Source of the DNA: Halocaridina rubra
Lineage: Eukaryota; Arthropoda; Malacostraca; Decapoda; Atyidae
Length of the DNA stretch: 64,000 bases
NCBI GenBank assembly: GCA_037179515.1
Contig: JAXCGZ010007592.1
Location: 1 to 64,000 of the forward strand
Reading direction: 5' to 3'
Under the pieces are notes generated by a model that saw only the letters and a list, made by a program, of their open reading frames with translations, had not been told where the DNA came from and did no database searches. Positions 35,202 through 53,190 of this stretch are shown here, piece by piece; the stretch's first letter is position 1; each line of letters opens with the position of its first letter. A program made the position numbers and the translations under genes.

Positions 35202-37300
35202 TATTATGCTAGATGATAGTTGTTTTATAAATTTTCTTTATGCATTTTGTTGTCTAATAGGATTGACCAACCATAAGACTTAAAGCACAAGTGTAATCAA
35301 CACTCATTCACAAATCACACTTTTGCACTCTCAAATAGCAAAGCAGAGCAAGCTAATTCCTTTGCATCTTTCACACTCATATTTCTCTGCTCTACCCTGG
35401 CCAGCTTCATTAGGATTTGGCTGCTTCACTCTTATGTTGCTTCCCATTTTTGTTCAGTAGTGGCTACTTCGCAGTTACTTACACCAGTCCCCTGTCTCCT
35501 GCCTGCCATACTTTGGACTGAAGGCCTTTATATTTATTACTTAAACTTGCATTACATAAGGCATGTAAAATTTGAAGGACTTTTTTTAACATTAAGTGAC
35601 AGTCATTGATATATTCTTTTCACTTGTAGAGTTGCTTGTCATCAGCATCTATTAATACTTTCACAATGGAAAGCAGTTTTTGAAATTATATTAACTGGCT
35701 AGTCAATATACTGTATATTTTTCCTATACACACAAGTCTTTCCTCTACTCATTTTTATTTCCACCAAGAGACCATATCCCATGAAAGCAGGATAATCAAC
35801 ACAAAACATGAAAAGGGAGGCAACAGGGTTTAACAATACTTTACTCACCCTAACCCTTTCTGTCACACATTGTCAGAAAAAAATTAAGGGAGAAAGAGAT
35901 TGCCAGCCCTTTTTTTCCATTACCCATTTTAGTTGGCTCTTACAAAATACAGGAGAAACAGCAGTGGAGTATTTGCCCTCCTGTTGCCTCCAAGGTAACT
36001 TTCTACTTATATTTATTGTTATTTTCTATTCTTTGATGAATCATAAATTTTAATAGAGTTTATGCGAGCTTGAGGGAAGAGAATAATTATATTACAGGTA
36101 TATCAGCTGCGAGTGAGAGGTAATCTAAGAAAGTGATGGCGATATTTTAGAAAGCTGGAAGCTGTGACAACGTAAAATGACTTGGCGCACAGTGATATAT
36201 ATACTATGTAATGTGGCATAAACTGCCACTGAGCCTTTTAGAGCCATTGGAGTATTCCAGTCGCACTATATCCCGAGCTGCAAAAGATACTGAGTCACAG
36301 CCTAGGTATTAGTCACCATTTACAGCTTATGGAAAGCATACATAATATTAAAGTCGTATTATTAGATATACTAAAGAAGTCTGTGGTGATGAGGGAGAGA
36401 ATTTCACCTTCAAATCCCCAGTGTGTGTTGTAGGGGAATTCTGAAAGGGATATCCCTGATGATTGGAGAAAAAAACAGTACCCCCCCTCGTATATCTTGT
36501 GTGTATTAAAGCAAACTTAAAAGAATATCCCTAGTAGTGGGACAGAAAGAATGCCCCCCCCCCCTCTTACATTATCTGCATGTCGTAATATCTGACAGTA
36601 AGGGATGTCAGTGGTAGTAGGATGGTAAGATTTTTGCCTCTATACTTGCTGGATATATAAAAATGCCATCTAATAGGAATATGGAATGAAGGACTGTATA
36701 TCCCATTCTCCCAAAATTTCTCTATACATGCCACATAACAGCTGATAGAAGCAATGAGGGTGTGCGAGGTATGAGTAGGCCTTGCTGCTGTCTTCATATT
36801 TTGTTCAGTTGTAGCCATTTTTGCTTGTTTCTGTAGAGATGGTATGATGTTGAAAAACTGTGAAACATTGACATATTTCACCTCGCTAATTTACGTGGAA
36901 GGTGACGTTTAGTAAGAGAACATTTTTCATTTCTTTCCAGAGGGTTCATTATTGCAGCCATGAGGGAAACATCTTTGAAAAGAATTCACAAGAGTGATAA
37001 TAAGTATGGCCCTGAGAAAATAAGGCAGTACACTTAAATTTTCAAGACATATGGTAATATTTCCATTTAGGAAATAATACGCATTTACTATACTTTGTGT
37101 AATCAGTCAAGTGTTTCTTTGAGAAATTTATACCATTATTAGTGGTAGTTTCAAACTGGAGTACAGTATATCAAGGCAAGTATGAGCTTCCAGGAAAGGA
37201 AGAAAGTATAGTTAAGTATTATTTGTTACTGATTAAATCATATACAATTATATTTTTGCTGTCAAATTTTAAGTTGTATTCTTCATTTGTAAATATATAT
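35200..37300. other. Unrecognised low-repeat region
   Basis: No ORF here resembles a known protein, and no TIR, LINE or SINE motif is visible. A short block with 'ggatatccctgatgattgg' (near 36450) recurs imperfectly near 36525, each time followed by a poly-C run. It could be decayed transposon, intergenic sequence, or intron of a gene whose exons are not recognisable. Confidence 0.5.
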
Positions 37301-37306
37301 ATGTGT

Positions 37307-38685
37307 GTGTGTGTAATTACCTATTGTTTTTACGGAAAAGAACCATATGCTCGGAAATCCCGGTCTGCTGGTCAGTTCCATTTTTATACTCATTGATACT
37401 TATCCTATTTGTCCTCAAAACTATGATTGTAGTTACTAGTAACTACATCCATGCTTAGCATATCCAGTCATCAACTATACTTTCACAAACAAGTAGACCC
37501 TTCTTGATTTACAAACATCCGACATACAGGGGGTCCCCGATTTACAACAGGGTTCCGTTCCTGACAGGTGTTGTAACCTGGTTTTTATCTTTTTTTAAGT
37601 CGGAAAGCGCCTAAATACAAACCTAGGTCCCCCACCAGTGCTAAAAACAAATAATCTAAAACATATAAAAATAATCTAAGTTCTTAATCTAAGACATAAA
37701 AATTGTAAACTACAATATACAGTATTGCTTACCTTTACTTGTGTAATCAATGACATTAAAATAGTATAATTACACTATACAGCATTGCTTATCTTTACTA
37801 GTGTGGTCGGCTTGCACCCTAGAAGGAGCATTGCAAGGGAGGGAGAAACAGACAGGCTTATAAGTAGAACGAAGCTGGAGAGGCAGACTAGGGTAGGTGA
37901 GTCTGGAGAGGCAAAAGAACCTGCAGCAGATGCTGACTTGGGCAAGTGAGTCTATAAAGGCACCTGAGGTAGAGGGTACAGAATATGTGTGCGTGTGTAA
38001 TTACCTATTGTTCTCACTGAAAAGAGCCATAAGCTCGGAAATCCCTGTCTTCTGGTCAGTTTCATTTTTATACCCGGTGATACTTATCTTATTTGTCCTC
38101 AAAACTATGAATGTAGTTATCAGTAACTACATCCATGCTTAGCAAATTCCAGTCATCAACTATTCTTTCACAAAAAAGTAGACACTTCTTGATTTACAAA
38201 CATCCGACATACAGGGGGTCCCCGATTTATGACAGGGTTCCGTTCCTGACAGGTGTTGTAACCTGGTTTTTATCGTAAGTCGGAAAAAGCCTAAATACAA
38301 ACCTAGGTCCCCCGCCAGTGCTAAAAATAAATAATCTAAAACATATAAAAATAATCTAAGTTCTTAATCTAAGACATTAAAATTGTAAACTACAATATAC
38401 AGTATTGCTTACCTTTACTTGTGTAATCAAAGACATTAAAATAGTATAATTACACTATACAGCATTGCTTACCTTTACTAGTGTGATCGGCTTGCACCCT
38501 AGAAGGAGCATTGCAAGGGAGGGAGAAACAGACAGGCTTATAAGCAGAAGGAAACTGGAGAGGCAGGTGCTGAGGAGACTGGGGCAGGTGAGTCTGGAGA
38601 GGCAAAAGAACCTGCAGCAGATGCTGGAGATACTGGGTTACGTGAGTCTATAGAGGCAGCTGAGGTAGAGGGCACAGTATATGTT
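37307..38685. repeat. Direct tandem duplication, about 685-bp unit
   Basis: Paired landmarks are 680-685 bp apart: gtgtaattacctattg at 37311 and 37995, cagggggtccccgattta at 37527 and 38212, cttgcaccctagaaggagc at 37811 and 38491. Each unit joins a CR1-like LINE 3' fragment to the 3' TIR and the tail of the second Tigger family, so the duplication post-dates those insertions. Confidence 0.9.
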
Positions 38686-40990
38686 GGTGAGGGCTCTGGC
38701 CTCATGAAGAATTGGTTGAGGCGAGTCTGGAATGATACCCTCTTCTCCTTCCAAATTTCCTTGTAACTCAGCAGCCAATCATTGCTCCCTCTGGTGACCT
38801 TAGTGTACTTGTCAGTGTTGTAGTCCTGAGCCTCGAGCTTTGCCAACCCTTCCTATATCAGAGCAAAAGATTCTTGCAATATGCTAGTTGTGAATCTCTT
38901 GGGTTCTGGGCTTGGTGATGGTATTTCTTCCTCTTTAACCATATGATTCCCCAGTTGATTGAGGTCCTCAACGGATAACTCCTCTCCATGAGATTCCAGC
39001 TCTGTTACATCATCAGGCCCCACCTCCAATTTGAGCTCCTTACTCAGGGCAACTACATTCTTGATGACAGCCTCAGCTGTCTCCTCAAAGCATTGGAAGT
39101 TATTCACAAACTGGGGGTTCAGTTTCTTCCATACACCATTCAAGTTCATCTGCGTAACTTCCTCCCAAGAATCAGCAATATTCTTCACAGCATGAAATAT
39201 ATAAGACTTCCTGAACTACTTGAGAGTCAAGTTCTTGTCCTTTTCAGTAGTCCTGAGAACCATAGCGATCATCCTTTGGAGGTAGAAGGCCTTGAAAGAG
39301 GTAATGACCCCCTGACCCATTGGCTGTATCAGGGAAGTGGTATTAGGTGGAAAGTAAACCACCTTTATATTAGGATGAAAGTCATCCAAATGGGGAGGGT
39401 GACCATGGGCATTGTCCAGCACTCGCAACACCTTAAAGGGCAGACCCTTGAAAGCACATTACCTTTCCACTTCTGGCAAAAAATGGAATCTGAACCAGTC
39501 AAATATCTGAAGGATTATCCAAGCCTTCTTTTTCGACTTCCCTTGGACTTTTTGCCAAGTACACCAACAAAGGCTTCAGCTTAAAGTCTCCAGCAGCATT
39601 AGCCCTAAAAGCAAAGTTATTCTAACCTTGCCTGGTGCTGTCTTCTTCTCCCAGGCGATGTACATACGACTAGGCATACACTTCCAGAACAAACCAGACT
39701 CATCCGCGTTAAATACTTGTTTAGTACAGTGACCTTCCTCCTTAATTATTTCTGCTAACACACTGGGAAACTCTTTTGCTGCTTTCTCATCACCACTAGC
39801 AGCTTCACCTTGCACCCTTAGGTTTCAACCTCCCTACAGGCCACAAACTCTCCACTTTCTCTCCCTTCCCCATTTTCACTTTTCACGGTATCGAACAATC
39901 TTTTAGCCTTTTCCAGTATCAACATGCTCACTGGTATATGCCGTTGATGCTGGTCATCTAGTCAAAGCACCAGTAATCTCCCCATATAAATCATAAGTCC
40001 ACAACGCTGCTTAGTAATCATAGTGGACATCATAAGAGAAGCACCTTTCACATGTTCAAGGATGTGAGCTTTATCTTTAATGATTGTTGCCATGGTTGAA
40101 CAGGCTAACCCCAGTGAGCGGCTAATGTTCGTACCATTTTCTCCCTTTTCCGAGCGTTTCACTATTTCAACTTTAACTTCCATGGTGATTGCTCTCCTTT
40201 TCTTCACAGCACTGCCATAAGATAAATCACCACTGCGCTGGGGAGACATAGTAAGGTCAGTTATGAGCGAAACCGAGAAAGCAGATGATCACTAGAAACA
40301 ACATGGTGTACGAGAGTAAACTGAGCGATGATTCTTCTTCTCAGTCTATTGCCTGGTGACGATGTATTCTTTCGCAATGCTCAACAAACTATTTCGCAAG
40401 AAGATCGTATTTATGGCTATGTATTTGGTAGTTTTGTCAATAGATTAAATCTAATTCCTTCAAAAAAACAAATACATAAACAAATTAACCCATTAACATG
40501 ATATATACGTATACAATAGTGCAACATGACAGCGTATTCATACACCATTTTTTTTCCCATTATACAATGGGTATTTGTCAGCCTGGGCAAGCCCCAACCC
40601 CCCACTGTGGTGCCCAACCACAGCAGTAACCTGCCAGTAAACAGCTTAAACTCTCGATCTTGGACGGGAACCGATCTCTCGACCTCATGAATGCGAACTG
40701 TTCCACATAGGATCATATTTACGGCTATGTGTTTGGTAATTTTGTAAGTAAATTTAATATAATCTTTCAAATAATCATATACATAAACAAATAAATAAAT
40801 TAAGCCATTAACTTTATGTATAGGAATACTGTGTTGCTAGCTGTGTATTTATCTGCCATGCTCATAAACTGTTCTGCGCTCTAAGTTTGTATTTACCACA
40901 CAAGCCAGGTAGGTCGAAAAATTTATTTATTAATAATTAATATGCCTCTGTCGTAATGTCAGAAACACGTAAACCAAAGATTTCCTGTAC
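38212..40990 (-). mobile_element. Second Tigger family (TIGD1-like), decayed
   Basis: The 3' TIR is cagggggtccccgatttatg. The transposase remnant follows at 38538-40249. The 5' subterminal region (40250-40920) holds two copies of a block with 'tatttatggctatgtattt' 311 bp apart; it also occurs at 60110-60480. I cannot find the matching 5' TIR. Bases 40555-40705 interrupt the 5' repeat relative to the 60-kb copy and have a B-box-like 'ggttcccgtcc' on the - strand, possibly a small SINE. Confidence 0.75.
38538..40249 (-). pseudogene. TIGD1-like Tigger transposase, broken
   Basis: In order on the - strand: N-terminal HTH (ITMEVKVEIVKRSEKGENG, about 40249-39962), linker debris, DDE part with NADESGLFWKCMPSRMY (about 39815-39576), LDNAHGHPP and QPMGQGV (39431-39216), then an acidic tail and C-terminus (39188-38538). 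The third catalytic Asp is Gly (QPMGQGV, expected QPMDQGV). Several frame changes and stops separate the blocks. The C-terminal QTRLNQFF fits a PCNA-binding PIP box. Clearly inactive and older than the copy at 2493-4217. Confidence 0.88.
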
Positions 40991-41716
40991 GAACATCCAG
41001 AAATATAAACAATATTGTGTGTGCTTATGTATACAAGAGAAAGAGGAATTATAGCTTTTCTGTATGTATGTAATGCAGTTACTATAACTTCGTCCATTTT
41101 TCATATTATTAAAGCAACTATTGTATATGTTTCTTTTTCTGTACCTTTTAGAAACTACATTTAATTTTAAATTTTATTTCAATAATAATAAGAGTAAAAA
41201 TCTGAAAATTTTCTGTTTACCGGGTAACTGCTAAACGGCGGGCAACTCTACGGAAAATTTAAACACAAGCAGGGCATGGTTTAGGCCTAGAAAGAGCAAG
41301 AGAGAGAAAAAATTATGAAAACAAAAAACTTTTCTTTAAAACAATATATTTTTAGGTAATATACTAAACAATATATGTGATTACCTTTTATTCACCAAAA
41401 GGAAAATTGAGATAGAACAGAAGAAAAGAGAATAAGACTGAATCAAAGAAGAAAGAGCATGAGACAGATTACAAGAGAAAGAACGAAACAGGAAGCAAAT
41501 GGAAGAGAAAGATAAAGTAGGAGAAAAATAATTAAAGAAAATGAGAACATATATGAGATGAACTGGAGTGTTGGATTGATAAAATGAGTGATATGACCAT
41601 GACGCCTTGCATCTTGTTATAGGAAGCTAGGGCATTTCTCACTTACCAGTCATATGTGCGATAAAAACTCCTCCCCTGGTCTGATTACATACTTTGTGAC
41701 TGAATGGTGGAACTGT
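40991..41716. repeat. Dispersed AT-rich repeat and unannotated sequence
   Basis: Bases 41030-41215 ('attatagcttttctgtatgt', 'actacatttaattttaaa') recur imperfectly at 43120-43310. The rest, to 41716, is A-rich with no feature that I recognise. Confidence 0.55.
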
Positions 41717-43640
<1,924 letters not shown>

Positions 43641-44112
43641 GTACTGAGTGGATGCCTTATTTATAATAATACTGTATATTATGCTTATAATAAGTGTTGT
43701 AGTGTCAGTGATTATTACTCAAAATTTTCAATAACCATGCTGTTTGGAGAAAAAGAAAAGAATCATAAAAGGATATATTTAACTGTAGTAAAGAAATCTG
43801 AGTTGATTACAAATGAAGGTGGGGAACTTCTCCATATCTCTCTCGACCCCTGGACATACAAAATATCAACTTACAAACACTTCATGATATGAACGGCCGT
43901 TCAGAACTTAACTCGTTCGTAGGTTGGGGAGCGTTTGTAAGTCCTGACATCCTGCAAAGAAGTTTTCTTATTAAGGTTTAACTTTGACCTCTAGATCTAG
44001 AGCCAGCCATTTCAAAATATCGATCCCTAATCCCCTCTGTCAAAACCATAAAGGAATTTACAAATCGTCACCATATACCCAATTTATCATCTAGTTTCAT
44101 GTGATGGTGTAT
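43641..44112 (-). mobile_element. TIR remnant followed by CR1-like LINE fragment
   Basis: Bases 43880-43943 ('aactcgttcgtaggttgggg') are a decayed right terminus of a Tigger-type element, like that at 49410-49439. Bases 43945-44112 ('acatcctgcaaagaagttttc', 'ctagagccagccat') match the LINE near 9865-10020 on the - strand. Bases 43641-43879 show no feature. Confidence 0.7.
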
Positions 44113-44149
44113 GTGTCTGTGTATATGTGCATGTGTGGATCAAAAAAAC

Positions 44150-44920
44150 ACATTAATAGATCTGAAAACCTGAAACATTTTAGCCCCTGGCAGATTCAAA
44201 CCTAGGACTCATAATCAGTGTGCCAAAGTGCTACCACCTGAATCATTGAAGGGTAACAGAAGAGAAAAAACTCAGCTAACTGATGGAGTCAGGGAATGCA
44301 TAAACTCTACCTAATGTCTTAATTTTTTTCTCTTCCCAACCAAACTTATGGCTTGTTTTTGCATTTATTTGTACTTCCAGCTATATCTGCATATACCGTG
44401 ATCACATAAACTCATTATAATATATGAAAACATTTTTGCTCTAGGCCAGGATTCAAATGCAGGACACTTAACAGTTATGCCAAGGCACTACCAATTGCAC
44501 CACTGAAGGTATATGAGAAGAGAGAACCCCTAAGCTAACTGCTCGAGTAGGGACTGAACATACTTTGCTAGATGTCCATGTTCATTTCACTCTCTTCTCA
44601 ACCTCATTTGTGGGTTGTTTTGCATGTAAAGCAAATCCCTGCATATAGGGATTTATAATGATTAAATAAACACATAATAATAATTGAAGACAAAATTTTT
44701 TTTTTTTTGCCCCAGGACAGGATTCAAATCTGAGATTCAGTCAGTGTGCCAAGGTAATACCAATTGTACCACTGAAGGTATAAGAGAAGAGAGAAACCTC
44801 TCAGCTAAATGTTAGAGCTAGGGAATAAATACACAATACTGATATTCTATGTATATTGTACTCTCTATTTCCAACTCACTCATGGGTTGATTTTACATTT
44901 AATTAAAATCCCATGGACTG
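44150..44920 (-). repeat. Older array of the same tRNA-derived SINE-like unit
   Basis: Three diverged units about 250-275 bp apart, with B-box remnants 'gattcaaacctagg', 'gattcaaatgcagg' and 'gattcaaatctgag' near 44201, 44450 and 44724, each followed by 'gccaagg(c/t)a.taccaa' and a 'cctcatttgtgggtt' body landmark. It is the same family as 14511-15978 but much more decayed. Confidence 0.75.
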
Positions 44921-45784
44921 TTCCTTTCTCCTCGTCTTAATATTTATTCATATGAACAAAAAGTATTATTGTGGGACATTTGGAAACTAGTCGTACTTGG
45001 CCTTGAACCGTCAGTGGCAGGAATCGCACAATGAACTTTTCTTTTCTCATTATTGTTGTTGTTGTTGCGAGACACTGAACCGACGTTAGTGCAAAGAACT
45101 TTTCATTTCTCTCTCTCTTATATCAAATGTATTATTATAATTATGGTTATTGTGAGACACTGAACTGACAGTAGCACAATGAACTTTCCAGTACTCTTTC
45201 TCTCTCAAATATGAAAATGTTGAATTTACTAAATTTAAAGTTTACTGGTATGTTACTTTGTCACATTGAATGTTGTGCTTGATTAAAAGTATGATTTCTC
45301 TTCTATTCATAATGTAAGTTGCCACTAAAGACACTGCCAGAAACAATGGACAATCCGATTAATTGTGCATATGTCCTCCCCACCAATATTCTGTTAAATC
45401 GAGAAGTAGGTTGGCCCTTGGCATCAGTTGCCCATTGCAGTACTACAACTGAAGGAACTTCAAACTTAACTAGGTCTGGCCAAGGCAGCTCCAGGTTAAG
45501 TCTTCCTTCAGTCAGAGTTCTTTCCCTTTGCCTACATCCTCACCAATTATTCTGATGCATTCTTCACACATCTCTTACTATCCCATTACATTTGATAAGT
45601 CACACACTCTCCATCTCTATTTTTCTTTGCTTTCTTTTTTCTCATTCACTATATTTATGGCAGGTTTATAAATTAAGGCCCCCAGTACTTGGCATAAAGA
45701 GGTGCTAAAACTAGACTCTCCGAGGATCTTGTTGACTCCACTGTTGGGGTGAGGGTAGACATGCTGGGTGGTAGTAATGGTTCT
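44921..45784. other. Unrecognised region with a decayed foldback arm
   Basis: Two or three diverged copies of 'gagacactgaac.gac.gtagc' with 'aatgaacttt' at 45010-45200. Bases about 45540-45650 ('cacactctccatctctattttt') resemble a foldback arm. No gene seen. Confidence 0.5.
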
Positions 45785-45996
45785 ACCCATAACCTTGCAC
45801 CTCCTGATAGATCTGCTTCTTTCACTGTACAATCCTGTAACATCCATGCTCTGGACTCATTATCTTTCGTCTGTGGAACAGCACATGGGATGCATCTCTC
45901 CCTAACCTCCTCCTCCATTCTGAAGCCCAGCTATTTAGCAATGCATCCCCCCAATCTATTTCAAATCTGTATATAACCAATGTTCTCGTTTCACCT
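45785..45996 (+). mobile_element. I-like LINE fragment, upstream half of an interrupted copy
   Basis: It follows 54300-54470 ('tgtggaacagc', 'ccatttcaaatctctc'-type landmarks), diverged, and stops where the CR1-like LINE begins. The continuation is at 48080-48463. Confidence 0.65.
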
Positions 45997-48079
45997 TATT
46001 TTACAACAAATCTGTACAAGAAATGTATGACATCTTTTGTGAGAAATATGGGAAGATAGTAGATTGCTGCATACCTGTCACCAAAGTAGGTGTAATTCAT
46101 GCCAGAGAGAAATGGTTCGATAATGGGTGTAAAAGAGCTAAGGAGTGGAGAGACAAATGCTGGAAAAGGTATAGGAGGAGAAAAAACATAAATGCCTGGC
46201 AAACCTACAAAAGAGCAAGAAATGACTACCTAAGTAAAAGGAGAGAGGCAGAGAGAGACTATGAGAGGGACATCACCAGGAAGGCTAAAGAAAATCCCAA
46301 GCTTTTCCACAGCTTTATCAGAGGAAAACTGAAGGTAAAAGAACAGGTTTTAAGGCTAAAGAGAGCGGATGGAAGCATCACTGAGACGGATGAAGAGATC
46401 TGCAAAGAATTGAACAAGGAGTTTCAGTCAGTATTTATAGTAGAAAATACCCCACCCCCTCAGATTGCAGTGATAGAAGCTCAAGGGCCGGTATTAGAGA
46501 ACATCAACCTTACAGCCACAGAGGTATGCAAAGCGCTGATGGATTTAGATGTTCATAAAGCTACAGGTCCTGATGACATATCCCCTCATGTGCTTAAAAA
46601 ATGCGCAAACACAATATCAGTGGCACTAAGTATCATATTTAAAAAGTCACTGGAGTCAGGGGAGATTCCAAGATGCTGGAAACAAGCAAATGTGATACCT
46701 ATCTTCAAAAAGGGAAGGAGGGATACGGCTCTGAAATATAGACCAGTATAGTTTGCAAAGTTATGGAGAAACTACTAAGGAAACATATCTCTCTTCACTT
46801 GGAATCCTTCAACTTTTTGTCAGTGAGGCAACATGGCTTCAGAGAAGGTAGATCAACAGTAACAAACTTATTAGAATTTTATGATGAGGTAAGCCAAATC
46901 TTACAGGAAAGAGAGGGCTGGGCAGATTGCATATTCCTTGACTTCCAGAAAGCGTTTGACACCGTTCCACATGGGAGACTTATTAGGAAGCTGCAATCAA
47001 TGGCTAGAATAGGTGGAAATGTTTTGGAATGGATAAAAACTTACTTAGAAGGAAGGGAACAGAGGGTTAGAGTAAGACACTCAGTGTCTGAATGGAGAAG
47101 AGTTAGTAGTGGGGTTCCACAGGGTTCAGTTTTAGGGCCACTTTTGTTCCTTGTATATGTAAATGACCTACCAGAGTCTGTAAATTCATTCATGAATATG
47201 TTTGCAGATGATGCAAAGATTGTGAAGAAAGTAAAAAACGAGAACAATGGTAGAGAACTTCAGGAGGATCTAAATAATCTGCATGAGTGGTCAGAAAAGT
47301 GGCTAATGAAATTCAATACTTCAAAATGTAAGGTAATGAGAATGGGTACAAGTGCAAGAAGGCCCAAGCTTGACTACTCGGTGGCTGGAGTACGACTTCA
47401 AGAGACAGAAAATGAGAGAGATCTAGGAGTAAACATACTGGCAGACTTGTCTCCAGAAATACATATAAATGGCATAGTAAGGGCAGCATATGCATTCTTA
47501 TCAAATGTAAGGGTAGCCTTCAGGCACATGGACAAGGAAATGTTCAGAAATATTTAGGTTACCTATGTGAGGCCAAAACTCGAATATGCAGCCCCCTTTT
47601 GGAATCCGCACTTGAAAAAGCACATAGCTAAGCTTGAAAAAGTTCAAAGACATGCCACAAAACTGGTGCCAGAAATACGCAATCTCAGTTATGATGAGAG
47701 GCTGAGGGAATTAGACTTACCATCACTCAAAGCTAGAAGAGTGAGGGGGGGATATGGTGACAGTCTTTAAATTCCTTCATGGTTATGATAGAGTGGATAG
47801 GGATCGATATTTTGATATGGCTGGCTCTAGAACTAGAGGTCATAGCTTGAAGCTTCGTAAGAAAACTTCTTTGCAGGATGTAAGAAAATACTTTTTCAGT
47901 GTAAGAGTAGTTGATAATTGGAATTCGCTAAGCGAGGAGGTAGTTAATGCTATCTCAATCCATAGTTTTAAGGACAGGTATGATAAGTATCACTAAGTAT
48001 AAAATGGAACCGATCAGGAGACGGGAAGATACGAGCTTTGGGCTCTTTCCCGTAAACACAATTAGGTAATCACATATAT
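45997..48079 (+). mobile_element. CR1-like LINE, longest copy in the window
   Basis: A + strand element extending about 600 bp further 5' than the copy at 9665-11143, with the same 3' UTR ending 'aggtaatcacatatata'. It is inserted in an I-like LINE. The endonuclease domain is absent, so it too is 5'-truncated. Confidence 0.88.
46023..47996 (+). pseudogene. CR1-like LINE reverse transcriptase with three lesions
   Basis: The 5' part (46023-46751) encodes the basic linker before the RT (KRYRRRKNINAWQTYKRARN) and the start of the RT domain. Compared with the open copy at 9745-11133, 13 bp are missing near 46746, between two ACCAG repeats, shifting the frame. The RT then runs to a TAG at 47555-47557 where the other copy has Tyr. 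An extra G in a G7 run near 47750 shifts the frame again before the C-terminus ends in DRYDKYH at 47996. The FADDAK active site is intact. Confidence 0.9.
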
Positions 48080-48463
48080 AGGTGGGGTCTGTGAATACTG
48101 TAACACTAACACACCAATTGCAAGGCTCATGGACATTGAACCTGCTGACTTTGATGTTCTCTTGTTAAAGATCTAGCTCTTCACTACCACACTATTGCTC
48201 TTGTTTCTGCTACTGCTGTCCTTAATTCACTGACTTTTGTGTTTTTCTTTGACTATCTATCCTCTTGCTATCTTCTCACCCATATAATGAAGTTCTCTAT
48301 ATTGGAGACTATAATGTACACCACAATTAGAGGCTAAGGCCCTTGCTTTCTCCGTCACTCATGATCTAGAGCAGATTATCAAAAAACCTACTTGTGTTCC
48401 TGATTGCCAGAACCATGCAGCTAACCCTCTTGACCTAAACTTTATTTCTGTTCCTACAAACTA
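48080..48463 (+). mobile_element. I-like LINE fragment, downstream half of the interrupted copy
   Basis: It follows 54475-54890: 'gctcatggacattgaac', 'gactttgatgttctct', 'gatctagagcagattatcaa'. Together with 45785-45996 it forms one copy split by the CR1-like insertion. Confidence 0.75.
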
Positions 48464-49439
48464 CAGATGCTCTCCTACTACGAACATTCAGATACAAACA
48501 AAAACCCACCCATTATCTACCCATGTATTAATGTCTGTATTACTGTACTGTATTAAAATGTATTAATACTGTATAATTTATATTTTATGTAGTAGTTAAG
48601 AAGCATCAGAGAGGACTGTAATTATTACACAAAGTTCAAGAACCCATTGTTCCAGATATCATACTGAAGAGTGATAGAGAAAGTTTTCTCCCAAAGAGTT
48701 AATAGCTCCTTTCTCCAAAAATGTTTCCAACAATGAACTCCCTTTTGCTCTGGAATACGAGCTTACGAATGTCAACCTTCATTGTCAGGTAATGAAAGAT
48801 TTTTTGATGAACACAAATCTCATGAAAAGAGATGAAGACCAGGAAGTTCCAATTCCAGAGGTCTAAACATCTTTTTTCTGTTTCATGCAAAGATAGTTCG
48901 GTACTTGCTATGCCATGGTGCTTTTCCAGGGTTTGATAAAAATTAAATGGTAGTGAAGAAATCTCTGGATATATAATATGTTGGTGAAGCATCAGTGTTG
49001 TACATCTAGTACTGAGCAATCTTTGCTGAAGACACTTTAAGGGAAGTGTTTGTAGCTCGTATTCCAAGGGAAAAGGTATTTCGTGTTGAAGACATTTTTA
49101 GAATAGGGCTAAAAAAGTCTGGGAGAATAATCTCTATCACTCTCTTCAACAGGGATATCTGAAACAAAGGGTCTGGAATCTTGTGTAATAATTGCAATCC
49201 TCTCTAGTGATTAACCAACATATATACAGTACTATACATAGATAATATCAACTTATGAACAAATTAAAATTCATTAATACTGTATTCTTTATGTTTTATA
49301 TACAGTAGTACTTTGTGTCTTTAGCCTAAGTACTCTAGAGTACTACATATGTAAGTACTGCACAGTACTTTTTTTACCTAAACACAACTTACAAACGGAC
49401 TTCTGGAACCAAAGTCGTTCGTAAGTTGGGGAATGTCTA
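48464..49439. mobile_element. TIR element (about 976 bp) of a 'TACGAAC' Tigger-type family
   Basis: The left end cagatgctctcctactacg and right end 'cgttcgtaagttggggaatg' are inverted versions of one terminus, with TA repeats outside. The interior has two 'aaatgtttccaacaatgaact'-like stretches and no convincing coding sequence; the 122-codon - strand frame (48699-49067) resembles no known protein. Confidence 0.65.
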
Positions 49440-49445
49440 TATATA

Positions 49446-49768
49446 CAGGGATTCCTTGACTTACGTCAAAGAACTAGTCCTGAAATGTGATATAACCTGA
49501 ATTTCAGTGTGGGTCGGAACACACCTAAATAAGCACTTATGCAGAAGAAAACTTTCTCCCTATTCCACACATTCCACTATCTCTAATTTCACTTCCAAGG
49601 CCATGAGTTTCCTTTTTTTTGAAGCACTGCAATAAGATGAATCTGCTTTATGCTTGGGAGAGAATACAGACCAAGAATTATCAGAAAAGAAGCAGAATAA
49701 TTTATGAGAGATGCGTTGTAATCAAGAATTATCATAACTCGAGGACAGTGTAAACATAGGACCCCCTG
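49446..49768 (-). mobile_element. 323-bp MITE derived from the TIGD1-like Tigger
   Basis: Starts cagggattccttgacttac, ends aggaccccctg. The - strand between about 49595 and 49672 encodes SPKHKADSSYCSASKKRKL, the transposase N-terminus of the family at 38538-40249 (compare SPQRSGDLSYGSAVKKRRA). It is a deletion derivative keeping both ends. Confidence 0.83.
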
Positions 49769-49791
49769 TGTGTGGAGAGAGAGAGAAAAAA

Positions 49792-53190
<3,399 letters not shown>

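Noticed and set aside
36567..36881. 104-codon - strand ORF
   Set aside because: No recognisable motif, no splice or conservation signal; could be chance in AT-rich DNA.
48699..49067. 122-codon - strand ORF
   Set aside because: Lies within a TIR element and resembles no transposase or other known family; composition fits chance.
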